A DNA stretch of 64,000 nucleotides from Bolinopsis microptera (taxonomy: Eukaryota; Ctenophora; Tentaculata; Lobata; Bolinopsidae): the NCBI RefSeq assembly GCF_026151205.1, contig NC_087078.1, positions 18,121,118 through 18,185,117 of the forward strand. Direction: 5' to 3'. Positions within the stretch are counted from its first letter, which is position 1; each line of letters opens with the position of its first letter. Of the stretch, positions 56,158-64,000 are shown in pieces. Made by a program: the position numbers and the translations under genes. The notes under the pieces are model-generated. The model was not told the origin of the DNA, ran no database searches, and worked only from the letters and a program-made list of their open reading frames with translations.

Positions 56158-57184
56158 ATCACTTATCTTGAGTTACAAACCGTTGAACTGCTTCGAAATT
56201 ACCAAAAATTGGACTGTATTCTGCGTTTGAAAATGATATCACATTCTGCATGAACCATCTTTTTGCCGAAAAGTTGGTTGTTATTTTTAATTTTAACCCA
56301 CCTATAATAATGCTAACTTGATAAATTTAGAATTTATGATATGATGATATTATCAACAGAGCCTATTTCAACTCTGCCAAATAACAGTTGTCATGGCAAC
56401 AGTACACAAACGCCATCACCCATGTGAACATTGTGCTAACAATAATTGAGTAATTGCAATTTAGTATTAGTCAGCGTTGTTTCTAGCTACAAACTGCAAA
56501 AATGAAATTAGTCCACTTTTTCACAGGACAGTGTGCAAGTTACAACTACATGCTTTACTCGTCAGTCTATTAGTCGATTGAGTTAATAAAAAGTGGACTA
56601 ATTACATTAATTAACACTTCATAGTGTTATTAGCCCCGATTGAAAATTTTCCTCCATACAGCAATAAGCAGATTTTATGGTAAATTTTGGCAAAAAAATC
56701 AACAAATCATGACCAACGCCCAATGCACTGTCACATTCATAGTAGCTCTGCAATCATAGTGATAATGATATAACTTTACCGCATCCGTGTTGTTTTTAGT
56801 ACAAATATGTCGTCATGGATTTTGTCGTTGCACATAGATTTCACAGATGTTATCGACAATGTTTATTTTATCGACTGTGGATGTAATCGACCTTCACGAT
56901 TTGCTATTAACTCTTTTTATGATTGAACGGACTCGATATCATTTTCCTAAGATTAAGCCTCTAGGGCGCCTAAAGTCATCATTTTTCAATTTCAGCTTCC
57001 AGTTCCAACTTGATTGCCACAGATACGAGCTAAAAAAAAGTTAATCACAATTGTTGTTGTTGTTACATATTATGAACGATCTAAGACTAAAGTAGAAAAG
57101 TCTTCAGGACAATTAGCTATTGCTTATAGTTAATAGTTATAGACTAGCCTAGCTACTGAGATCATATACAGCAAGTAATATTAT
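56158..57184. other. Intergenic, no gene seen
   Basis: AT-rich with no recognisable element up to the inverted 858 bp element. Confidence 0.45.
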
Positions 57185-57406
57185 TATAAATATCTCCGGG
57201 ATTTCGACGCGGGATCATATTATCACTCAGCCCGGCCCGCTGTTAGATAAACATCTCAAGGTGATATCATCCCGCCCCGGAAATTTGTATAAACCCGGCC
57301 CGCTTTTTAGTCGTAACTGATGTTTATCATTCAATTCTCCGACTTACAATAATCAATGATACTGCTGATTAGAACTCGACAATAGTAGAACAGTTAGACG
57401 CGCGAT

Positions 57407-57490
57407 CACGTGGGCGCGTCACGTGCGTACCACGTGCCACCAATAGCATACGCCGAGTCTATACCACGTGACACGAAAGCGCACCACGTG
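57407..57490. promoter_or_regulatory. Cluster of five CACGTG E-boxes with CCAAT
   Basis: Exact CACGTG at 57407, 57420, 57431, 57465 and 57485, plus CCAAT at 57440-57444, all 210-290 bp upstream of the ATG at 57698. The mirror-image cluster is at 58858-58941. This density is far above chance and looks like a bHLH-Zip-responsive promoter carried by the element. Confidence 0.55.
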
Positions 57491-57697
57491 ATATGAAACA
57501 TCGTAACCGTCCACTTCTTTTACACGCAAATTCCTGGGAACGTTGCCAAAGCAGCTAATTCTTCGAATTTCTCCAACGCGTGGCGTGAGAAGTTGGCGAC
57601 TAGCCAGCTACCCTTGTCCGTGCCCTAAAAATAGTATTGTTTTGCTTGCTCTCCTTCCAGCTCTTGTTCCTGCTAACGTTCAAGCTATTGCTCCACT

Positions 57698-57802
57698 ATG
57701 ACAGATCGGTTTGACATTCAGATTGATGAACTGCTTTCCAATCGTGTTCCGGACAGTACAGTTAGAGTCAACAACTGGGCTCTAAACAAATTTAATTCTT
57801 AG
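57698..57802 (+). pseudogene. 34-codon ORF resembling the start of a DUF3504/Crypton-like protein
   Basis: Reads RVPDSTVRVNNWALNKFN before a stop. The pattern VPxST...NWAxxxF is how the core-binding region of ZMYM/QRICH1/Crypton-type tyrosine-recombinase-derived proteins begins. It looks like a 5' fragment with its promoter, cut off after 34 codons. The identity rests on a short stretch. Confidence 0.35.
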
Positions 57803-58128
57803 AGTCAGCTCTTGTTCTCTCTTCTAAAGTATAAATCCCTTGTCGAAATCGCCGGAGATAATTATAATCCATAAACACTTCACGCTCAGGTCTATATAAA
57901 TGTAATCCCTCAGCTGGCGCTTCGGGATTACATATTAACACAAAACTCGTGCGCTGCGCGCACTCGTATGTGTTTATCAGATCATCCCGCTAGCGCGGGA
58001 TGATCTGTTATATAAACCCTTTGCGTGGCGGGTTTATGTTATTATTAACAAGTAACTAGAATTTTTTCAAAAATGAGCTAGTTTAATGTAGATCTGGAGA
58101 CTGGTGGGTACTGGCCGGGGGTCAACCA

Positions 58129-58212
58129 TACTGGCATACTGGCATACTGGCATACTGGCATACTGGCATACTGGCATACTGGCATACTGGCATACTGGCA
58201 AACTGGCATACT
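58129..58212 (+). repeat. 8 bp tandem repeat (ACTGGCAT)n
   Basis: About ten copies in the 263 bp spacer between the two element copies. Confidence 0.95.
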
Positions 58213-58254
58213 TGTCCAATGTTCATAGAGGTTTTGAAATGTTCATAATTTTAT

Positions 58255-58305
58255 CTTATTTACACTTATTTACTTTACGGGCATTCCAACAGTCACATTG
58301 TTACA
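58255..58305 (-). mobile_element. SINE 3' fragment, part 1 (interrupted)
   Basis: GCATTCCAACAGTCACATTG and neighbours match the 3' part of the SINE at 34195-34232. The match breaks at 58305 and resumes at 59164 (CAAGTGTAACCAGCC), so element copy 2 sits in a SINE fragment. Confidence 0.75.
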
Positions 58306-59163
58306 ATAACATAAACCCGCCACGCAAAGGGTTTATATAACAGATCATCCCGCGCTAGCGGGATGATCTGATAAACACATACGAGTGCGCGCAGCGCACG
58401 AGTTTTGTGTTAATATGTAATCCCGAAGCGCCAGCTGAGGGATTACATTTATATAGACCTGAGCGTGAAGTGTTTATGGATTATAATTATCTCCGGCGAT
58501 TTCGACAAGGGATTTATACTTTAGAAGAGAGAACAAGAGCTGACTCTAAGAATTAAATTTGTTTAGAGCCCAGTTGTTGACTCTAACTGTACTGTCCGGA
58601 ACACGATTGGAAAGCAGTTCATCAATCTGAATGTCAAACCGATCTGTCATAGTGGAGCAATAGCTTGAACGTTAGCAGGAACAAGAGCTGGAAGGAGAGC
58701 AAGCAAAACAATACTATTTTTAGGGCACGGACAAGGGTAGCTGGCTAGTCGCCAACTTCTCACGCCACGCGTTGGAGAAATTCGAAGAATTAGCTGCTTT
58801 GGCAACGTTCCCAGGAATTTGCGTGTAAAAGAAGTGGATGGTTACGATGTTTCATATCACGTGGTGCGCTTTCGTGTCACGTGGTATAGACTCGGCGTAT
58901 GCTATTGGTGGCACGTGGTACGCACGTGACGCGCCCACGTGATCGCGCGTCTAACTGTTCTACTATTGTCGAGTTCTAATCAGCAGTATCATTGATTATT
59001 GTAAGTCGGAGAATTGAATGATAAACATCAGTTACGACTAAAAAGCGGGCCGGGTTTATACAAATTTCCGGGGCGGGATGATATCACCTTGAGATGTTTA
59101 TCTAACAGCGGGCCGGGCTGAGTGATAATATGATCCCGCGTCGAAATCCCGGAGATATTTATA
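58306..59163 (-). mobile_element. 858 bp palindrome-rich element, copy 2
   Basis: Reverse complement of copy 1 over its full length, with very few differences seen. It starts ATAACATAAACCCGCC and ends GGAGATATTTATA. It carries the mirrored ORF (58546-58650, minus) and E-box cluster (58858-58941). Insertion into the SINE fragment removed or duplicated no bases, judged against 34200-34260. Confidence 0.8.
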
Positions 59164-59652
59164 CAAGTGTAACCAGCCAATTACAGGAAGCCGAATTGCA
59201 ATATTTATATACATCTCGCGGGGTACAATATTCATCTACTTAATAATATTTAAAGTTCAATACTATCTCGCTCTCCCTTACCGGCCAGCTAAGCTATATT
59301 GCAAAATGTATATTATTATTGCAAAGCCGCGAAAAGTTGGCTCAGTTTTTATTGAAACTGTAAATATATTTCACTTTCGAACTTTTAGCGACCAGGTTTT
59401 CTCGGCTGTACTATACTTACAGTACAATTGGTGTAGAATGAGATTCCCTATACTGTCATACATATTATGTACTTTGTACCTACTAACTTACAGTTTTTGT
59501 CGAATACAGAACCATCATTTACTCTTAGATAGCAATTGTTTTAACTTCAAACAAGACTTTTTATATTATGTTTTTGCTTTTCAATGCTTGAAGGAGGCTT
59601 TTGATATATTTATAGCAACAATTTCACTAACTGACAACAATATAACCCAGCA

Positions 59653-60294
59653 ATGATGGCAACAATAAAGCTACTCCTATCTCTCCTCCCACTCCTCTCC
59701 ACAATTGAAGGAGCCTGCAAGTCAGGAGCCCTAAACCAGTTCGAGCTTGCTATCCTGGACAAGCACAACTCACTACGAACCCTCCACCAGGACACCCCCG
59801 ACCTGTGCTACGGGGAGAGCGGTGAGGACGTCACCTTCACAGCAGAGTCCTGGGCCCAGGCCATGGCTAATGCCAAGACCATGCAACACAGCACGGGGGG
59901 AAGCTATGGTGAAAATTTGGCGTACGCTGGAACCACGGGGACAGTCCCTGGACAGGAAGAAGCGTACACGAAATCCACGCAAGCATGGTACGACGAGATT
60001 AAAGACTGGGACTTTGGGAAGAGTGCCAGCAAGGGCGGAGTAACGGGGCACTTTACTCAAGTGGTTTGGAAGGCAAGCAAGCAACTGAACTGTGGCTACG
60101 CTACATTCCAGAACCAATACAACTCCTACTATGTCGTGTGTCAGTATTATCCTCCTGGTAACTACGGTGGTCAGTACGCTGCTGAAGTAACCGGAGTGAA
60201 GGAGGAGGGAGAGGGAGGTAGTGGTGCTGGTTTACGGTTTAACAGCGCAGTTACCGCCTTGGTCGTGCTGCTTGTAACCGTGTTGTACTTGTAG
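59653..60294 (+). CDS. CAP-superfamily (SCP/PR-1) secreted protein, intronless
   Basis: 213 codons. Signal peptide residues 1-20 (LLLSLLPLLSTIEGAC). CAP domain about 30-175 with the pattern ILDKHNSLR, SYGENLAY, GHFTQVVWKASKQLNCG (CAP1) and YVVCQYYPPGN (CAP2). The expected H and E cavity residues are visible (KHN, GEN, GHF). A short E/G-rich linker leads to a C-terminal hydrophobic segment (ALVVLLVTVLYL) at the very end, as in GPI-anchored proteins. CAP proteins are extracellular, with roles in defence, reproduction or lipid binding; the role here is unknown. Unlike the P-protein, homeobox and MFS genes it has no introns, which may reflect retroposition. Confidence 0.9.
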   Translation: MMATIKLLLSLLPLLSTIEGACKSGALNQFELAILDKHNSLRTLHQDTPDLCYGESGEDVTFTAESWAQAMANAKTMQHSTGGSYGENLAYAGTTGTVPGQEEAYTKSTQAWYDEIKDWDFGKSASKGGVTGHFTQVVWKASKQLNCGYATFQNQYNSYYVVCQYYPPGNYGGQYAAEVTGVKEEGEGGSGAGLRFNSAVTALVVLLVTVLYL

Positions 60295-60562
60295 AGTGAG
60301 ATAAGACTGAGAGTGAGATAAGACTGAGACTAGCGAGACATAATTGAGGGCAACTTGAGATTTTACATTTTCAAATTGCGAAGACGACCGCGAAGGCTTG
60401 CTATGTTTTATACAAAAAGGATAAAATTATAAAAACGATTTTTAATTTATGGAAATGTTCTGTATCTGTATATATAGTGTACATTGTGTAATTGTTTGTA
60501 TTCCAGATCTTCATATTCCATACTTTATTCACTAACTATTGCTTATTAATATTACTTATATA

Positions 60563-60616
60563 TACAAATTTGGTTGTGACGATACTATATATAGTATCGT
60601 CACAACCAAATTTGTA
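60563..60616. repeat. Perfect 54 bp palindrome
   Basis: The 27 bp half TACAAATTTGGTTGTGACGA... is mirrored without mismatch and without spacer; the centre is TATATA. It lies 269 bp after the CAP stop. It could form a cruciform or RNA hairpin, or be a fused pair of TIRs. Confidence 0.95.
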
Positions 60617-60837
60617 TGGTCGTAACCGCAACCAAAGTGGCCTGGATATTTGACACTAATCAAGTTTTATAAAGCGATGTTTTAAGATTGGCTCCTATTA
60701 TTGATTATTAAAACTTATTATAGGATGTTCGCTCGGCCAGATAAGATGCATTACAAAAGATTGTTCATTTCGGAAGAAGAATTGTGTCCCTTTTATTAAG
60801 TTCATTGCTAGGATAACCTAGGCAATTAATCATAATT

Positions 60838-60930
60838 ACAGCCACCATACGGCCACTATACGTCTAAGATACGGCCACGATATGGCCACGATACGGCCAC
60901 GATATTGCCACGATATTGCCACGATGCAGA
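60838..60930 (+). repeat. 11-12 bp tandem repeat (GGCCACGATA)
   Basis: About seven imperfect copies of (G/T)GCCACGATA(C/T) between 60838 and 60930. Confidence 0.85.
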
Positions 60931-61053
60931 AACGATAGGCGCAATACACGACTACTAAACGGTCTTTATTACATATATTAGTGTTTGTGTGTGTATAATG
61001 CATGTTTCTGGACTCTGGTGACCTAGTTTAATTAAGCTATTATTATTAAGATA

Positions 61054-61255
61054 TACCTTATCGGACGTAATTTGACCGGACATTTTGTGAACGGACATAA
61101 TTTTGAACGGACATTAAAATAAACGCTCAAAGGCATTCATTTGATATATTTAATTTAACTACCTTGGCGGACTTTATAATTGAACGGACATTATAATGAT
61201 CGCTAGGGCCTCCAGCGTCCAATTAATGTCCGTTCAAATAAAGTTCGATAAGGTA
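61054..61255. mobile_element. MITE of the CCTTATCGGAC family, full length
   Basis: TA-flanked, 198 bp inside. Ends CCTTATCGGACGTAATTTGA and (reverse) CCTTATCGAACTTTATTTGA. It contains a second internal pair of subterminal motifs with ACCTTGGCGGACTTTATA, suggesting a head-to-tail origin. The surrounding 60295-62225 has no gene. Confidence 0.9.
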
Positions 61256-62225
61256 CATTATGTAATTATATGTTTTAGTTTGTTAGAATTTTAACTTTGT
61301 CGATGATAAGACTTAATTTAGAGTTATTCAGATCTGAGAGAAGATTTGGTTCTAAAGCTGTTAGTGTTACCATTGTTACACCATGCCGCAAATATTTAAT
61401 TTTGAAAATATGTCTATCGCAGTGAACACTATAAATAGCATCACGTAAAAATTAATGACTAACCAAATATAGTTTTCAGATATCTTAATATAAAATAGTC
61501 AAACTCAAATTCAAAATACCTTCAATATTTTTGGTAGAATTCTTGAAGGTTTTTACCAAAACCTAAAATTGGGTTGAGTAGACCGTCGCCAGTGTCTCCA
61601 AGACCAAACAAACAAAATTATACCAATTCGAACTATCGTTCTCAAGACGTCAAATGCAAAATGACATCGATCGCTTTTCTCATTCATTCACAATTGATAA
61701 TTCATTAAAGAGCACTACCAGGAGGCAGTAATCGACTCTAAAGATGCGATAAACCCCAAGTCAGCTAATTGGAGCAGAAATTTCAACAAAGTGTGATACT
61801 GTGATGGGTAAAATAAACTTAAAATCATTACAATTTGCAGGCAACCCGTGTATAAATGAGAAAAGTGAGCGACCGATTTCATTCTCAGTATCATTTTGCA
61901 TTTCAGAACAGTAATTTAAATTGATATCATTTCTTTTTGTCTGGAAAGAGAAGACACTGACGACGGTCCGTTCTACCTAATTTTAGATGTTAGCATAAAA
62001 TAATACAAGTACGATTTAAAGTCTGTTATTTTCCTCGAAAGGAACTCCAATTGGTTTGTATGATTGCAAATCATGCTTTTAAAAGAATGTTCTGCAATGC
62101 ACGCAATTTGGGATGTTTGCAGATATCAAAAACGTAAGAAATAACTGTTTGCTTCTTTTCGGGGATATAAATCATGCCTTTTAAAAAGCACTAAATGGCA
62201 CGTGTCCGGTATTACGCTTGGTAAG

Positions 62226-64000
62226 TTAGCTCTCCGTATCGCTCTCCGTATCGCTCTGACAGGGCGAGTCTTGATCACCACTCACCAAGTGAGTGTCTCT
62301 GAGATGATCACTTATACCTCTAGTCCATTCAAGTCCTTCAAATTGTTCTGAAAAAACGTATTGTAATTTATACTTATAGGCTGTTAAAACTCAACTTCGC
62401 ATATACAATGAAATAAACTTAACACAACATGTTGATTGTTGAGTTGGTCTATTTAAGGAACTTAACTAACTTTCAATATGGTCTAATTGGTCTTGTGTGA
62501 TATAACTTTAATCAAGTGAGGATAAAAAGAAACTGTATTGTTTGATTTGTTAACTTAATAACGAAGGTTTCGTCAATACACAAATGCCCCACGGCCACAA
62601 TGGTAATTTCCTAGTTAACTTTAGTATAACTTACTAAACATTGGATATGAGACTTGCTCGAAGACGTCGCACACGGGTTCTTTGTGGTACTGGCGGAAGT
62701 GGTCGACAACACCCTCTGTTATATTCACACCTACAAACTTCCCTGAAATTTGAAGTATGTATATGAACTATGAAGTCACCATACCTTTAGACTTAGTGTG
62801 CGTTACCTTACCGGGGTCGTTCACATATTTCGTGATCAGCTGAGGGGGCCGGGGATCGGAGGGGGTTTCCAAATGATTACGCTAGTGTAATTTAGACACA
62901 ATAGCTATGTGTAAAACTGATTACGGAAGAGAGAGGGGTGTTAAAATGGTCCAAAAAGTGATTACGTAATATGTGAACGACCCCATATCAGACTTTATCT
63001 GAACGGACATTAAGTGGACGCTGGAGGCCTTGGCGACTGGCGTTCATTATTAAAAAAATGCCCGTTTAGAATTATGTCCGGTCAAATTACGTCTGATAAG
63101 GTAAGAGGACAGAGGTTGGCGTGATTATAAGAGTGGCAATTATAAATTAAGTTCACACTTACCCAACATTCCCCAACTAGAAGATAATTGCTGGAACAAT
63201 TCCTCTGTGAGCACTTTCTTGTAGTAGGGAGTGGTGTATAGGACATCCCACCTGGTGATGTTGTGGAATGTTCTGGCGGTCTCCAGCTGGGTCAGTGTGC
63301 TTGTTAGGGAAGTTGAGCAGGTATCCAGCTGCTCTCCTGTCTTGTTGTGCTGAGCTGACTCTGTCTGCAGTTCTTCTTGGGTGGAATTCAGTTCACTTTT
63401 AACTGTCCCAAGCTCTTCCCGAGTGATATTCAGTTCCTCCTGGGTGGAATTCAGCTGTCCGATTACCGACTCCATTGTAGCTTCTGTTTTGTTGAGATCA
63501 CTGCTGACCACATCCAGCTTTTCCTCAGTCGAGTTCAGTTTACCTATCACAGCTCCTAGCTCTTCCCGAGTGGTATTCAGTTCCTCCTGGGTGGAATTCA
63601 GCTGTCCGATTACCGATTCCATTGTAGCTTCTGTTTTGTTGAGATCACTGCTGACCACATCTAGCTTCTCCTCAGTAGAGTTCAGTTCACCTCTCACAGC
63701 TTCTAGCTCTTCCCGAGTGGTATTTTGTATTCCGGTTACTGTCTCAAGTTTCACCTCCGTCTCACTAAGTTGACTCTCTGTTTCGTTCAACCTTCCAGTA
63801 ACATTGGCCAGCTCTTCTTGTGACCTCTTTAATAGGGTTTTTAAACACTCCACCATATCATTATCATCAATCTCTATCTCTACCTCTCTCACAGAACCGC
63901 TCCTGGACTGGGACAGTATGTATTCCCATCGCAGATCCCCAGTTCCAGAGAATTCTGTAAGGTCCATACACAGCCCACCTTCCGCTATTTTCTTTACATC
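62226..64000 (-). CDS. Extracellular-type coiled-coil glycoprotein, 3' part, 3 exons
   Basis: Exons in order: from beyond 64000 to 63163, 62742-62635, 62347-62226; phases agree and the stop is at 62226-62228. The first exon is open to the window edge, so the start lies outside. It codes for a long coiled coil rich in N-x-S/T sites (LNSTQEEL, LNKTEATM), including a 49-residue unit present twice in tandem. Regular glycosylation sites imply passage through the secretory pathway. After the coil, NITRWDVLYTTPYYKKVLTEELFQQL begins a compact domain with one conserved-looking cysteine (EPVCDVFEQVSYPMF) and an acidic SDTESDTES tail. I do not recognise the C-terminal domain. Confidence 0.7.
62814..62984. 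mobile_element. MITE with GGGGTCGTTCACATATT ends
   Basis: 171 bp with inverted ends GGGGTCGTTCACATATTTCG and (reverse strand) GGGGTCGTTCACATATTACG. Single ends of the same family lie at 7334-7357 and 8889-8907. Lies in the intron between the first and second exons of the coiled-coil gene in this window. Confidence 0.75.
62985..63103. mobile_element. MITE of the CCTTATCGGAC family, decayed
   Basis: Left end degraded to ATATCAGACTTTATCTGAAC, right end GTCTGATAAGG plus TA; internal GAACGGACATTAAG. It abuts the previous MITE directly. Confidence 0.7.
63424..63718 (-). repeat. 147 bp tandem repeat in coiled-coil exon
   Basis: Two nearly identical 147 bp units coding for 49 residues each, with the string KLDVVSSDLNKTEATMESVI in both. 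Frame and heptad register are preserved (49 = 7 x 7). Confidence 0.9.

Larger units (their letters stand above)
57185..58042 (+). mobile_element. 858 bp palindrome-rich element, copy 1
   Basis: Inverted, near-identical partner of 58306-59163. The left end is TATAAATATCTCCGGGATTT; the right end is GGCGGGTTTATGTTAT. Both end regions are made of GC-rich hairpins separated by TTTATA/GTTTAT motifs, for example GATCATCCCGC facing GCGGGATGATC, and GTAATCCC facing GGGATTAC. The middle holds an E-box/CCAAT promoter-like block and a short ORF. No transposase. Confidence 0.8.

Overview
The window is eukaryotic nuclear DNA. Genes are split by GT-AG introns of about 60 bp to 9 kb, there are AATAAA signals, and the gaps are full of microsatellites, MITE-like TIR elements, a tRNA-derived SINE and a LINE. 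A pigment P-protein (OCA2) gene, a TALE homeobox gene, a fucolectin-like secreted protein and a CAP protein indicate a metazoan. The decayed DDE transposase is of a kind common in cnidarian-grade genomes. A cnidarian or other early-branching animal is my best guess, but nothing here proves it. Multi-exon models were built by hand from splice sites; each model called complete has matching phases at every junction and a total length divisible by three.

Layout. 0.3-7.0 kb (+): two neighbouring genes for very cysteine-rich proteins. 7.5-8.6 kb (-): a secreted coiled-coil plus fucolectin-like protein. 11.1-38.5 kb (+): an 18-exon P-protein/OCA2-like gene of 748 codons. Its introns hold a LINE framed by long inverted repeats (11.7-20.0 kb), a complete antisense TALE homeobox gene (20.8-23.8 kb), a complete antisense single-pass receptor-like gene (26.1-29.0 kb), a 1.2 kb heptamer satellite and a decayed pogo-like transposon carrying a SINE. 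40.1-44.8 kb (+): a 6-exon MFS transporter resembling the oxalate/formate (OFA)-like family. 47.1-52.1 kb (+): a 6-exon gene for a small secreted protein of unknown family. 52-59 kb: gene-poor, with a 209 bp tandem duplication and two 858 bp element copies in inverted orientation. 59.7-60.3 kb (+): an intronless CAP-superfamily protein with a possible GPI signal. 62.2-64.0 kb (-): the 3' part of a glycosylated coiled-coil protein gene that runs off the window.

The most unusual signal is a recurring one: tandem arrays that start exactly at exon-intron boundaries and duplicate functional-looking splice sites. They occur at two acceptors and one donor of the P-protein gene, one donor of the MFS gene and one acceptor of the homeobox gene. 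One array (33 bp period) is open in the reading frame of the adjoining exon and could add 11 residues per unit by alternative acceptor choice. The second unusual signal is the 858 bp element. It carries a promoter-like block with five CACGTG E-boxes, and its insertion can be compared with an unfilled relative 24 kb away, showing a junction without target duplication. There are no CRISPR arrays, operons or functional tRNA or rRNA genes.
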